64,000 nucleotides of DNA from Tetragenococcus koreensis (GCF_003795145.1 NZ_CP027786.1:1240001-1304000), one strand, 5' to 3'. Positions 24,466 to 33,380 are shown, counted from the stretch's first letter. The notes: a model not told the origin generated them from the letters alone. Numbers and translations: made by a program.

Positions 24466-25539
24466 TTAGCTAAAATACGGCTCATCAAAAGTAACCGTTC
24501 TTTTATCTATATTTACCGTTACTTCCAGTCCATAAGGTAATAAGGTTCTAGGAAACGCATGTCCAAAGGGCAGATTGTATAGGATAGGCATTGTATCATC
24601 GGCTATAACTTCTCGATAAATTTTTTTATATTCATTATAGTAGACTTCATTTTGTGGTTTTCCTATGATTAACCCATTAATAACTGAAAAAATCCCTTTT
24701 TCTTTCAATACATTGAGCATTTTTTCTAACTTTTCTGGCGAAGGTTTTTCTTCACTAGTTTCTAAAAACATCATTTTTCCTTTCCATTCTTCTAAGGTTA
24801 GAAAAATATGATATTGTTGAATAATTTCTTTTTGTTCAGGGTAGCGTTCTCCAATTAAACATTCATATAAACTTTCTAAGCATCCGCCTAATAATTTACC
24901 AGAAACATTTTTGTCTCCCTGCAAAACCTCAATCCCACGAGTTTCAACGTGTCGTGTTCTTTTTGTTCCGACAGCTTCAGCTGAAAAATCTTCTCGTTCC
25001 TCATACCACCATTGTGTCTCAGGAACAGCCGTTAATTCATTTCCTGCAAAATATTTTAGAAAAGTTTCCTTTGTATAAGGTAGCATTTCGTTCTCTAACT
25101 CAGCTAGATCACTTAAAATATTTAAGCCATAAATGGATTCCATACCTAATCGATAAAACATTAAATGGTTCACTGTTGTATCTGAAAATCCAGAAAAGAT
25201 TTTCGGGTTACTTAGCACATTTTGGATAAATTCGTTATCTTCCATTAGGTAGGAAAGCAAACGGAAAGTGTCATCTCCCCCAATTGCACAGAAAATTCCA
25301 GAAATCGTATCGTCTGCAAAAGCATCTTTTAAATCTTGCGCACGCGCTTCTGGATGTTTATTTAAATAATCTAAACCTTTCAATGCATTAGGCATTGTCA
25401 CAGGTTCCAAGCCAAATGATTTAATTCTTTGTTTGCCTAGCTTTAATTGATGAGTAGCAAAAGACTCTCCTAAGATCCCACTGGAAAGACTCACAATAGC
25501 TACTCGATCTCCCTTTTTTAATCCTTTAGGTTTCTTCAT
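24466..25539 (-). CDS. S66-family peptidase (LD-carboxypeptidase/MccF-like)
   Basis: Serine peptidase of 357 residues. The N-terminus MKKPKGLKKGDRVAIVSLSSG, the IFCAIGGDD turn and the nucleophile serine in FSGFSDTTVN are S66 hallmarks; GKLLGGCLESL follows further on. Members cut LD-peptide bonds in peptidoglycan recycling or inactivate microcin-C-like nucleotide peptides (MccF). Length and the inserted middle region fit MccF-like proteins somewhat better than LdcA. It is a single gene with AAAGGAG before the ATG. Confidence 0.88.
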   Translation of the reverse strand: MKKPKGLKKGDRVAIVSLSSGILGESFATHQLKLGKQRIKSFGLEPVTMPNALKGLDYLNKHPEARAQDLKDAFADDTISGIFCAIGGDDTFRLLSYLMEDNEFIQNVLSNPKIFSGFSDTTVNHLMFYRLGMESIYGLNILSDLAELENEMLPYTKETFLKYFAGNELTAVPETQWWYEEREDFSAEAVGTKRTRHVETRGIEVLQGDKNVSGKLLGGCLESLYECLIGERYPEQKEIIQQYHIFLTLEEWKGKMMFLETSEEKPSPEKLEKMLNVLKEKGIFSVINGLIIGKPQNEVYYNEYKKIYREVIADDTMPILYNLPFGHAFPRTLLPYGLEVTVNIDKRTVTFDEPYFS

Positions 25540-25727
25540 AGTTTTCGCTCCTTTTTCCTTATCAATACTACCTTGATGTAATTACTATACTACATTTTAA
25601 CCATTAATGTAGTATAATGATGTCACATGTACCCATCATTTTTTCAATAAAATGAGAAGAGTTTTTTGCTTACTGACAATTCAAATATGTAAGTATTCTT
25701 TTTAAAGATTAGCCGAAAATAGCAAAA

Positions 25728-25932
25728 CTAGAGGAAGTCAAGCTGAGGAACTCTAGAAAGTAGCAAAGCTAGAGGTAGTTCAGCTGAAGAGCTCTAGAAA
25801 ATAACAAAACTAGAGGTAATTCAGCTGAAGAGCTCTAGAAAATAACAAAACTAGAGGTAATTCAGCTGAAGAGCTCTAGAAAGTAGCAAAACTAGAGGAA
25901 GTTCAGCTGAAAAGCTCTAGAAAACTGAAATA
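25728..25932. repeat. 41-bp-period intergenic repeat array 2 (CTAGAG/CTCTAG type)
   Basis: Five units start at 25728, 25769, 25810, 25851 and 25892, exactly 41 bases each. Every unit is a 29-base inverted repeat from CTAGAGG to CTCTAG with an inner TCAGCTGA palindrome, followed by a 12-base linker AAAATAACAAAA or AAAGTAGCAAAA. Units 2-4 are nearly identical and the outer two more diverged. It lies between the S66 gene and the DJ-1 gene; nothing else is recognised in that 465-base gap. Confidence 0.95.
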
Positions 25933-26004
25933 GAAAACTTACAAAAGGTTTTTACTACCAGTAAAAAAACATCTATTTCATTTCAGTCAATAAGGAGGCA
26001 GTTT

Positions 26005-26362
26005 ATGATCAACGTAAATTTTTTAGTATTTGATGATTTTGAATCTTTGGATCTATTTGGTGTGGTGGAAATTTTTGGGCGTTTGCAAAATAACTACGTC
26101 TTAAACTATTACTCTATGGAAGGCGGATTGATTAAAAGTAGACAGAATGTAGAAATGATGACTCAACCAATTACCCGTTTAATGAATGACGGGATCTTAA
26201 TCGTACCTGGTGGTGCAGGAACTAGAACGTTGGTCAATGACGAAGAGTGGATAGGAAAACTAAAACGGGTTAGTCTAGTAGCTGCTAATGTTCTAACAAT
26301 TTGCACTGGGTCTGCTTTATTAGCAAAAACAGGGCTTTTAAATAATAAAAAAGCAACAAGTA
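26005..26362 (+). pseudogene. DJ-1/PfpI-family protein gene, 5' part, interrupted by a group II intron
   Basis: N-terminal 119 codons of a DJ-1/PfpI-like glutamine-amidotransferase-fold protein. They include the opening NFLVFDDFESLDLFG, LIVPGGAGT and the nucleophile-elbow cysteine in LTICTGSALLAKTGLL near residue 100. The frame breaks at the intron insertion; joining to 28251 restores a 195-residue protein. Because the intron lies antisense, the mRNA cannot splice it out, so the gene is inactive unless the intron is lost. Confidence 0.9.
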
Positions 26363-28250
26363 ATAGGGTAGAGGGGAAATAAAATTTCCGCCCCTCCCGT
26401 CGCACCGTACGTACGGTTCTCGTATACGGCGCTACGTTTGTATTGTTTTCACACTTTATTTAGATAGTAAGTTAAGGGATCGACCAATCCAGGTCTATCC
26501 TTTTTCTTTATGGCTAAAACTTTCGGACTCAGCGTAAAATTGACAACGTGCATTCCACATTTCCTATACCAACCTAATCTAGAATTAGCGACCTTATAAA
26601 TGTCTTCTTTCTTGAAATGACACTTGAATAGTCGATTCAATTGTTGTAAATTCGTATAGATTCGTTGCGGAAGTTTCCATTGTTTTATGATAATGACACG
26701 GACTTTATGTCGTAACCATTGACCAAACTTCGCTAGATAGGTTTTCATACTACCGATACGGTAGTAATTGATCCAGCCCCTTACAATTTGGTTCAATTTC
26801 GTAAATGTCACAGTTAAAGGTCGCGACACGGCATGTTTCCTTTTAAGAATTTCTTTGGTTTTGTCATAGAGCTTTGTTTTACTGACTTTGCTCGGTTTAC
26901 ACTGCCAACCCTTTTGGTTCTTCCAAAAGGTAAATCCTAAAAATTTACTTTGTGTCGGTCGTACGACCTTGGTTTTCGTGACATTCACTTGCAAGAATAA
27001 CTTTCTTTCTATCCAATCCGTAATAGATTTCATCACACGGTTGGCTGCCATCTCACTTTTGACAAAAATATCCGTATCATCCGCGTACCGAACAAAATGC
27101 AGCCCTCTTGCTTCTAATTCTTTATCCAGTTTGTCCAGATAAATATTCGCTAAAATTGGACTTAACGGGCCTCCTTGCGGAACCCCGGTTTCGTTCGGAC
27201 TAACGAAGCCATTCTCCATAATACCTGCTTTTAAGAAAACACGTATTAAATGAAGGGTCTCTCTATCTTTGACCCGTTCTCTGAGGGTCGAGATTAATTT
27301 ATCATGGTGAACGGTATCAAAATATTTCTCAATATCCATATCGATGAGCCATTCATAGCCTTCATTCAAGTAATCAAGTACTTTTTCAATTGCTTGATGA
27401 GCACTTCGATTCGGACGAAAACCATAACTGGTTTCACTGAAGTGGACATCGAAGATGCGACTTAATTGTTGCGCTGTTGCTTGTTGCACCACACGGTCTA
27501 CCACAGTTGGAATCCCTAAGGGTCTTTGTTTCCCATCGGATTTAGGGATATAAACCCTTTTGACCGCCTTTGGTCGGTAGGTCATCGAACGAATCTCTTG
27601 AACAAGATCTCGCCCCTGTTGATAAAAATAATGGTCGAGTTCATCAACTGTCATTTCATCCACGCCCGGGGCCCCTTTATTCTTTTTGACCTGTTCGATG
27701 GCTTGTGTCATATTTTGATAACTCGTAATCTTTTCAATTAATCTCATGCGCTGTTCCTCCTCTAGGCGTAAATTTATCCAAAACCGCCCCCACTACCTTT
27801 CCCATCAATAGTTACGTTCTATTGTTCTAGGGTATTCTCGTTTTCGGACTATTTGGACATTTCCTTCTAGCGATTCACACTATACAAACATTCGGCCCTT
27901 CACTACATGAAATGCAATAGCTACTATGGCCTCAGCTGACTTCTTACGACAAACCTTTTTCGACCGTTCGCAAACGTTCGTAAGACCTCCCAGGGTAAGA
28001 CATTTATCTTTCTCTCCACAACCTCTTGATTTACTGTCTTGGTTTTACGTTTACCTTTTGGACTTTAGCTTGTTATGCAGCCTTATCCACCATTTAGCCT
28101 CATCAAGTTCCTGTGCGTAGGCTCAAGAGATTTGCGTCACCACTTCCTTCCCCCCATCATCACTGATTTCGGCTTGTGGCTCGCTACACTTGGCGGTAAC
28201 TACCCGTGACTGGACTTTCACCAGCTAGATAAATGCCATGCCTGGCACAC
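26363..28250 (-). mobile_element. Bacterial group II intron, 1888 bp, antisense to its host gene
   Basis: On the minus strand the intron begins GTGTGCCAGG and ends CTACCCTAT. Domain V is seen as CCGTATAC-GAGA-like loop and ACCGTACGTACGGT near 26405-26430, with domain VI after it. The boundaries are fixed by host-gene continuity: removing the intron gives an unbroken DJ-1 frame without duplication. About 500 bases before the RT gene hold domains I-IV. The intron can splice only from a minus-strand transcript. Confidence 0.92.
26449..27747 (-). CDS. Group II intron reverse transcriptase/maturase (LtrA-type)
   Basis: Protein of 432 residues that binds the intron RNA, aids splicing and copies it into DNA. 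RT blocks are clear: KNKGAPGVDEMTVDEL, GKQRPLGIPTVVDRVVQQA, the SYGFRPNRSAHQA motif, GVPQGGPLSPILANI and the catalytic RYADD near residue 220. Domain X contains GWINYYRIG. No HNH endonuclease domain follows, so mobility is of the endonuclease-free kind that uses nascent DNA strands at replication forks. Confidence 0.96.
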   Translation of the reverse strand: MRLIEKITSYQNMTQAIEQVKKNKGAPGVDEMTVDELDHYFYQQGRDLVQEIRSMTYRPKAVKRVYIPKSDGKQRPLGIPTVVDRVVQQATAQQLSRIFDVHFSETSYGFRPNRSAHQAIEKVLDYLNEGYEWLIDMDIEKYFDTVHHDKLISTLRERVKDRETLHLIRVFLKAGIMENGFVSPNETGVPQGGPLSPILANIYLDKLDKELEARGLHFVRYADDTDIFVKSEMAANRVMKSITDWIERKLFLQVNVTKTKVVRPTQSKFLGFTFWKNQKGWQCKPSKVSKTKLYDKTKEILKRKHAVSRPLTVTFTKLNQIVRGWINYYRIGSMKTYLAKFGQWLRHKVRVIIIKQWKLPQRIYTNLQQLNRLFKCHFKKEDIYKVANSRLGWYRKCGMHVVNFTLSPKVLAIKKKDRPGLVDPLTYYLNKV

Positions 28251-28480
28251 ATAAAAGAGCCTTTGAATGGGTGAAGTCCGTTAATGAATCAGTTCTTTGG
28301 CAAGAAAAGGCAAGATGGGTTGTTGCTGATAAGTACTATACTTCTTCTGGAGTATCAGCTGGAATGGACATGGCTTTAGGTTTTATTGCAGATCAGCGTG
28401 GTAAAAATATAGCAGAAAAAATTTCATTTGAAATTGAGTACAGTTGGAATGATAATCCAAACAATGACTTATTTGCTTAA
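28251..28480 (+). pseudogene. DJ-1/PfpI-family protein gene, 3' part
   Basis: Continuation of the interrupted gene: KRAFEWVKSV, ARWVVADKYYTSSGVSAGMD and MALGFIADQRG are the conserved second half of DJ-1/PfpI proteins of the AraC-associated type. It has no start codon of its own; an apparent ATG just upstream is intron sequence. Confidence 0.9.
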
Positions 28481-28593
28481 AAATTTACCTATTTACTTCC
28501 AGCTCTCTTTTTTATTATTGTAAGCGTATTTAATGCAAAAGTTTCGTTCCATTGATAAAGTGGAACTAACAAATACTACAGGGAGTGAGCAAA

Positions 28594-29337
28594 ATGTATG
28601 AATTACATGAACTACTTGCTAAATTAAAAGATTACGAATGGATCGATTTAACACACGTAGTCACTGAAGATATTCCGGTTTATCATACTTTTAACCCTCT
28701 GTCAGAAACCACGATTTCAACGATCAAAGAGACGGGTTCGTATTCAGTGGAGTACAGTATCGGAAATTCTCATGGAACTCATATCGACGCACCCAGCCAT
28801 TTTGCAAACGGAAAAAGAGACCTATTAGATATACCGCAAAAAGAACGTGCACTTCCTCTGTATGTTCTTCATTTGGAAGATAAAGTAGCAGAAAACGCTG
28901 GATATGCAGTAACAGTTGATGATTTAAAAGCGTTTGAAGCAACTTACGGAAAAATTCCAGAAGGTAGTTTTGTCGCTTTTTCAAGCGGTTGGTATAAAAA
29001 CTTTGATAATGAAGAGAAATTTTTAAACAAAGACGAAAACGGTGTTGAACACACGCCCGGCTGGTCGATTTCTGCGTTAGAATACCTAAGTCGCAAGCGA
29101 AATGTAACTGCAATTGGGCATGAAACACTAAACACTGATAGCGGACCGGAAGCAGCAGAAGCCAACTTTTTGCCTGCGCAACAATACTGGCTAAAGGAAG
29201 ATAAATACCAAAATGAACTATTAGCTAATTTAGATAAAGTCCCTGCTATTGGCAGTATCATTTTCACGGGAATGCCGCATATTTCTAATGCGCCAGGTTT
29301 CCCAGCTGAAGTTTTTGCGATTGTACCGAAAAAGTAA
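28594..29337 (+). CDS. Cyclase-family metal-dependent hydrolase (kynurenine formamidase-like)
   Basis: Enzyme of 247 residues with the cyclase-family signature HGTHIDAPSHF near residue 60 and the second conserved segment ITAIGHETLN followed by D-GPEAA. The family hydrolyses cyclic amides or aryl formamides, using Zn or Mn bound by the H-x-x-x-H-x-D motif, which is present. I use the ATG after GGGAG; a GTG three codons earlier is inside the ribosome-binding site. The substrate is unknown and there are no tryptophan-degradation genes nearby. Confidence 0.88.
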   Translation: MYELHELLAKLKDYEWIDLTHVVTEDIPVYHTFNPLSETTISTIKETGSYSVEYSIGNSHGTHIDAPSHFANGKRDLLDIPQKERALPLYVLHLEDKVAENAGYAVTVDDLKAFEATYGKIPEGSFVAFSSGWYKNFDNEEKFLNKDENGVEHTPGWSISALEYLSRKRNVTAIGHETLNTDSGPEAAEANFLPAQQYWLKEDKYQNELLANLDKVPAIGSIIFTGMPHISNAPGFPAEVFAIVPKK

Positions 29338-29354
29338 ACGATCCATTTATTTGC

Positions 29355-29408
29355 CAAAAAATACCATTCCTCTTGTTCATTGACAATTAAGGAATAGTAT
29401 TTTTCATT
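29355..29408. terminator. Convergent-gene terminator
   Basis: AAAAATAC-ATTCCT and AGGAAT-GTATTTTT pair with single bulges and long A/T flanks. It lies between the cyclase-like gene and the convergent glyoxalase II gene. Confidence 0.65.
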
Positions 29409-29431
29409 TTTAAAATGAATTCATTTTACGA

Positions 29432-30139
29432 TCAATTAAACCCATCACGTTTGTTTCTTAATTGAACAAATTCATCAAAGTCATTTGCTCGCATAAATGG
29501 ATTAACCTCTTTTTCAACTTCAATGGTTGAAGGCAAGGTTGGTTCATTTTTTTCTCTTTGTTGGCGAACTTTTCTTAATGCTTCTTCTACAGCTGAATTC
29601 GATGGATCAACTTCATTGGCAAAACGCAAATTAGTTTCCGAATATTCATGAGCTGCATATACTTTTACATCATCTGCTAACTGACTAAATTTATTCACAG
29701 TTTCATACTGAGCCTGATAATCGCCGGTAAAGACCCTGCCACAACCGGCCATAAATAAGGCATCGCCGCAGAATACTTTGTCGTCAACTAAATAAGCAAT
29801 GTGACCATTCGTATGTCCAGGAACTGCGATAATTTCCCAATCTTGCCCCAACAAACCAATTGTTTCACCGTCATGAACAATATTTTCAGCATAAGCACGA
29901 CATTCTTCTGGTCCATATACTGCAATATCCGGGTACTTAGCTACAATTTCTTTTACACCCCCAGTATGATCTGCGTGATTGTGCGTGAGCAAAATAGCTG
30001 ATAAGTGTTCATCTTTGTGGTTCGCTAAATAATCCAAAACAGGCATTGCTTCACCAGGATCTATAACTACAAGTTCCTGTTCTTTTTGATAGAGCCAAAT
30101 ATAATTATCTGATAGCGCTTCTAAAGCGGTAACTGTCAT
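29432..30139 (-). CDS. gloB: Hydroxyacylglutathione hydrolase (glyoxalase II)
   Basis: MBL-fold thioesterase of 235 residues that would release lactate from S-lactoyl-thiols in methylglyoxal removal. Metal ligands are THNHADHTGG (H53, H55, D57, H58), the VPGHTNGH histidine, GDALF and AAHEYSETNL. The CGRVFTGD segment and the C-terminal HAGH domain ending NPFMR are typical of GloB. It is a single gene with GGAGATAAA before ATG. The family call is firm; which thiol is used is not visible. Confidence 0.93.
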   Translation of the reverse strand: MTVTALEALSDNYIWLYQKEQELVVIDPGEAMPVLDYLANHKDEHLSAILLTHNHADHTGGVKEIVAKYPDIAVYGPEECRAYAENIVHDGETIGLLGQDWEIIAVPGHTNGHIAYLVDDKVFCGDALFMAGCGRVFTGDYQAQYETVNKFSQLADDVKVYAAHEYSETNLRFANEVDPSNSAVEEALRKVRQQREKNEPTLPSTIEVEKEVNPFMRANDFDEFVQLRNKRDGFN

Positions 30140-30540
30140 TTTATCTCCTACTTTCCATCTATAATTTCCTTATGTCTATTTTACTGTAAATAAGAGTATA
30201 TGTTAACTCATAGCCTTGAAACCATTTATTAAACAAGAAAAATTAATAAGTAAGTTGCTTTTTAAATGGAGCCAAGATGTAATAAACACAACAGAAGTAG
30301 TTTAGAGAAAAAAAGAGGAAGCTGTTTCGCACGAAGGCTTTAAAAGAAAAAATGTTTTGTTAGCTGAATATTTCCAACTGGAGTCAAAAAAGATGCTTCT
30401 TCAACCAATCCCCTTGCTAAATTTGTTAGATTATCATGAATATATTAGTGATAACGAGATTTTGCAGTTTAAATTTTTCCACAGGTTTTATAATGCTTTA
30501 TAAAAAAATGTAACGACTTACGTTTATAAGTTCATAATTA
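30140..30540. other. Intergenic stretch with a decayed open frame
   Basis: Four hundred bases upstream of gloB. On the plus strand an open frame without start or ribosome-binding site runs from 30306 to 30503 and ends in FFHRFYNAL. It looks like the tail of a lost gene, but I do not recognise it. Otherwise only promoter-like AT-rich sequence is seen. Confidence 0.4.
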
Positions 30541-30550
30541 TAAGCTCGTG

Positions 30551-30637
30551 TGCTATAATAAAATTGTGAAACGAGATTATCACACAATTGAGGCACCAAA
30601 AAAGCCACCCTATGTCAGTAGGATGGCTTTTTTCTTA
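30551..30637 (+). ncRNA. RNA II antitoxin of the Fst/par-type system
   Basis: An extended -10 TGCTATAAT (30551-30559) starts a short RNA of about 70 nt. It contains ACGAGATTAT and CACACAATTG, which repeat sequence at the toxin start (antisense contact points like DRa/DRb of par), then ends at the hairpin AAAAAAGCCACCCTA/TAGGATGGCTTTTTT. Layout and order match RNA II of plasmid pAD1 par and its chromosomal relatives. Confidence 0.85.
30598..30637. terminator. Shared bidirectional terminator of the Fst toxin-antitoxin pair
   Basis: A 15-base stem AAAAAAGCCACCCTA/TAGGATGGCTTTTTT with one mismatch and a small loop ends both RNA I and RNA II, which therefore are complementary in this hairpin. It provides the initial kissing contact in par-type loci. 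Confidence 0.88.
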
Positions 30638-30693
30638 GCACTGTTGTAATTTCCAAATGCTAAGGCTAGAATAGCAACTGCTTCGATCACTTA

Positions 30694-30780
30694 TTAACCA
30701 TCTAGCCAATGATCAACTAGTACAATGACTAGACCCACAAAAAGCGGGGCAATGATTAACGAGATTATTTTTTCACACAA
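30694..30780 (-). CDS. Fst-family type I toxin
   Basis: A 28-residue membrane peptide: short start MCEKII, hydrophobic helix with the family core APLFVGLVIVL and tail DHWLDG. It starts at TTG behind AAAGGGG, and a 5' hairpin CCCTAG-AAAGGGG would hide that ribosome-binding site, as in RNA I of par. Overproduced Fst peptides damage the membrane and cell division. The matching antitoxin RNA is encoded downstream in opposite direction. Confidence 0.9.
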   Translation of the reverse strand: MCEKIISLIIAPLFVGLVIVLVDHWLDG

Positions 30781-30943
30781 TCGAATCACCCCTTTCTAGG
30801 GCAGTTGCCAAAAATATTATGACATATTTTATTAATTAGTATCACAAAAAAGAAAGTGCTTTAAATGTTTAACAATAAAAAATACTAAAACTCTTATTAA
30901 CAAAAGTTTTAGCGTATTTTTATTTTGCTTATTCATTTTTTAG

Positions 30944-31618
30944 CTATACATTCTCCAAAAATTTCTGAGCTACAGCTCGTGCGGAGTATGGATTTTGCCC
31001 AGTAATGATTCGTCCGTCCTGTATGGAAAATGATTTAAAGGCTCTTGCTTTAACAAATTCAGCTCCATGTTCTTCAGCGACTTTCTCATTATAAAATGGA
31101 ACAACGGAGCTTTTTCCACTAAGTTGTTCTTCAGTAGTCGTAAAGCCCGTAATCTTTTTATCTTTTACAAAATATTCTCCATTTATATCTTTTATAAATA
31201 ACAAGCCTGCGATACCGTGGCAAACCGACATAACATACCCATTATTCTGATAAATTTGTAAACTAATTCTTTCTAATGCTGAATGATTAGGAAAATCCCA
31301 CATTACGCCATGTCCACCTGTATAATAAATACCGCAATAGTCAGCAGCGTTAACTTCGCTTGGTTTAAGCGAATTACCTAGGGCTTTGTCTTGGAATTGA
31401 CGTTGTTCATAAATAGCAAAAGAAGCATCATCAACAGATTTTAGACTTCGCGGATCTAACGGAACAAAACCTCCTTGAGGACTGACGTAATCTACCGCAA
31501 AACCTTGCTTTTGGACTTCATCTACAAACTCAGTTGCTTCGCCTAGCCACAACCCTGTCGCTGCATTTTTTTTGCCATATTTTACCGTATTCGTTAATAC
31601 AACGAGAATTTTTTTCAT
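30944..31618 (-). CDS. DJ-1/PfpI-family protein (Hsp31/glyoxalase III-like)
   Basis: A 224-residue protein of the class I glutamine-amidotransferase fold. KILVVLTNTVKYG opens the fold, the GGHGVMWDFP segment carries the conserved glycine/histidine, and the nucleophile cysteine lies in MSVCHGIAGLL. This arrangement matches Hsp31-like glyoxalase III or deglycase proteins. The start chosen (MKKILVV) follows GGAGG; a start seven codons upstream overlaps that site. It lies 17 bases behind the MDR reductase gene in one operon, fitting aldehyde/electrophile defence. Confidence 0.88.
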   Translation of the reverse strand: MKKILVVLTNTVKYGKKNAATGLWLGEATEFVDEVQKQGFAVDYVSPQGGFVPLDPRSLKSVDDASFAIYEQRQFQDKALGNSLKPSEVNAADYCGIYYTGGHGVMWDFPNHSALERISLQIYQNNGYVMSVCHGIAGLLFIKDINGEYFVKDKKITGFTTTEEQLSGKSSVVPFYNEKVAEEHGAEFVKARAFKSFSIQDGRIITGQNPYSARAVAQKFLENV

Positions 31619-31635
31619 CAGGACTCCTCCTTCCA

Positions 31636-32649
31636 TCATTCTTTTATTTTTATAATAATTTTTCCTTTGGCGTGACCAGATTCAGAATATTCTACTGCTT
31701 CTTGCGTTTGTTCAAAAGGAAAAACTCGATCAACAATGGGTTCCAATTTTTCATCTTCGATATAATCACGTAAGATTTCTAATTGCGCGCCACTTGGTTT
31801 CATAAATAGAAAATGATAGTCAACGTCGTATTTCTTTTCTAAACGAGTTAATTTAAATGAAGCTAAACCAAATAGCATTGTTTTAAACCAACCTGCACCG
31901 TATTCTTTACCAAAACGAGCATTCGGTGTTCCACTGAGAGTGACTATTTTTCCACCTGGTTTTAGAACTTTAAAGCCATCGATTAAATTTTGTCCACCTA
32001 GAGTATCGTAAACATCGTCATAATCGCTTAAGACATCCGCAAAATTTTCTTCACGATAATTAATGATTTGATCAGCACCTAGACGAGTAACTAAATCCTT
32101 TCCTCGATTACTTGCCGTAGTAGCAACATAAACGTCCATCAACTTAGCCAATTGAATCGCAATGGTACCAATTCCACCAGAGCCCGCTTGAATCAATACT
32201 TTATCTCCTGGTTGTACTTGCATGATATCATGTAAGGCTTGATAACTTGTTAAACCAACTAAGGGGATTGAAGCTGCCTCTTCAAACGTAAGGTTCTTAG
32301 GTTTGAGTGCAATATCTGCTTGATCAACGCCAAGATATTCAGCAAAGGTCCCGATTTTAGACTTTTGTGGGCGTCCATATACTTCATCGCCTACTTTAAA
32401 TTTTGTGACATTGCCTCCTACTTTTACAATTCTACCAGCAAAATCATTTCCCAGTACTAAAGGCATATCATAGTGTAATAATAACTTCAATTTTCCATCA
32501 CGGATTTTCAAATCAATTGGGTTAATACTTGCAGCTACAATTTCTATTAGTACTTCATCGGCCGAAATTTCAGGTATAGGTAAAGTCAGTTCTTCTAATT
32601 TTTCTTGTTTATAATGGGAAATCCCCATTGCTTTCATCGTCTGTGCCAC
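31636..32649 (-). CDS. NADP-dependent MDR reductase (quinone oxidoreductase-like)
   Basis: Zinc-free medium-chain reductase of 337 residues. It has the GroES-like N-terminal part with the ASINPIDLKIRDG motif and the nucleotide loop AGSGGIGTIAIQLAK. A GTG start is chosen because AGGAGG stands six bases before it, whereas the first ATG is too far. It forms an operon with the Hsp31-like gene. The promoter TTGACT-17-TAAGAT is followed by a 24-base motif also found at the arsR promoter, so electrophile- or oxidant-responsive control by that regulator is likely. Confidence 0.9.
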   Translation of the reverse strand: MAQTMKAMGISHYKQEKLEELTLPIPEISADEVLIEIVAASINPIDLKIRDGKLKLLLHYDMPLVLGNDFAGRIVKVGGNVTKFKVGDEVYGRPQKSKIGTFAEYLGVDQADIALKPKNLTFEEAASIPLVGLTSYQALHDIMQVQPGDKVLIQAGSGGIGTIAIQLAKLMDVYVATTASNRGKDLVTRLGADQIINYREENFADVLSDYDDVYDTLGGQNLIDGFKVLKPGGKIVTLSGTPNARFGKEYGAGWFKTMLFGLASFKLTRLEKKYDVDYHFLFMKPSGAQLEILRDYIEDEKLEPIVDRVFPFEQTQEAVEYSESGHAKGKIIIKIKE

Positions 32650-32663
32650 TTTCTTCCTCCTAA

Positions 32664-32687
32664 TCGTTCAAAGGTTTAAACCATTGA
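32664..32687 (-). promoter_or_regulatory. Operator shared with the arsR-type gene
   Basis: On the minus strand TCAATGGTTTAA, four bases, then TTGAACGA match the plus-strand motif at 33397-33420 in 20 of 24 positions. It lies between the promoter (TTGACT and TAAGAT, about 32696-32724) and the start of the reductase operon. Confidence 0.7.
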
Positions 32688-32841
32688 ATTTACGAACATT
32701 ATCTTATGCTTTTTGAAAGTATTAGTCAACTGTTTCGTTTTCAATTAAAAATAAACTTTCAAGAAGGTTTTAAAGCAAGCACAATATCTTTCTCATCAGT
32801 TTTTGTGAATATGGTATAGTATTAAAAAAAGAGGTGATTTG

Positions 32842-33306
32842 ATGAGATTGATTGAATACACGGCAAAATATAAAGAGTATCTGGATAACTACTATTTAGC
32901 CGATGACACTTTTTCTAGAAGCCCACAAGAGTCGCTTTTACAAACACAACGAGGCAAAGAGTTTCATCGTATTTTAGCTTTCTATCACGATGATTTAGTT
33001 ACTTTCTTTATTTTAGATGAAGGCAAAGATAAATATGACTATAGCGATCGTGCTGATAGTCTCCTTCTACGTAGCTTTTCAACCGATAGCAGATATACTA
33101 AAAAAGGATTTGCTTTACAAGCGCTTAAGGAATTACCTGTCTTTGTTCAAAAGAAATTTCCTCATATCGGGACAATTGTCTTAGGCGTCAATGAAGAAAA
33201 CACTAAAGCTATTCAATTGTATAAAAAAAGTAATTTTAATGATACTGGCAGAAAATATCATGGGCGAAAAGGTTGGCAACTTATTTTTGAATTACCTATC
33301 CATTAA
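32842..33306 (+). CDS. GNAT-family N-acetyltransferase
   Basis: A 154-residue acetyltransferase. The acetyl-CoA loop is seen as DSRYTKKGFALQAL (R/Q-x-x-G/A type), and the later VLGVNEENTKAIQLYKKSNF is the usual last motif. The ATG after GAGGTG is used. Divergent from the reductase operon and just before the ArsR gene. Its substrate, possibly an amine or a protein N-terminus, is unknown. Confidence 0.87.
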   Translation: MRLIEYTAKYKEYLDNYYLADDTFSRSPQESLLQTQRGKEFHRILAFYHDDLVTFFILDEGKDKYDYSDRADSLLLRSFSTDSRYTKKGFALQALKELPVFVQKKFPHIGTIVLGVNEENTKAIQLYKKSNFNDTGRKYHGRKGWQLIFELPIH

Positions 33307-33380
33307 TATTGTTTTAACTAGTAGTGCTATCGCATCCCAACAAGCATGCTTTTGCTTTATAACCCTTTTTACTCGATGGT

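Noticed and set aside
25728-25932. CRISPR array
   Set aside because: The 12-base linkers are nearly identical and far too short to be spacers, units are palindromic through most of their length, and no cas genes are present.
28238-28250. Start codon for an 80-residue protein ending at 28480
   Set aside because: This ATG belongs to the group II intron end; the real frame is the second part of the interrupted DJ-1 gene.
30306-30503. Gene for a 60-65 residue protein
   Set aside because: No start codon with a ribosome-binding site; at best the tail of a lost gene, and I do not recognise the family.
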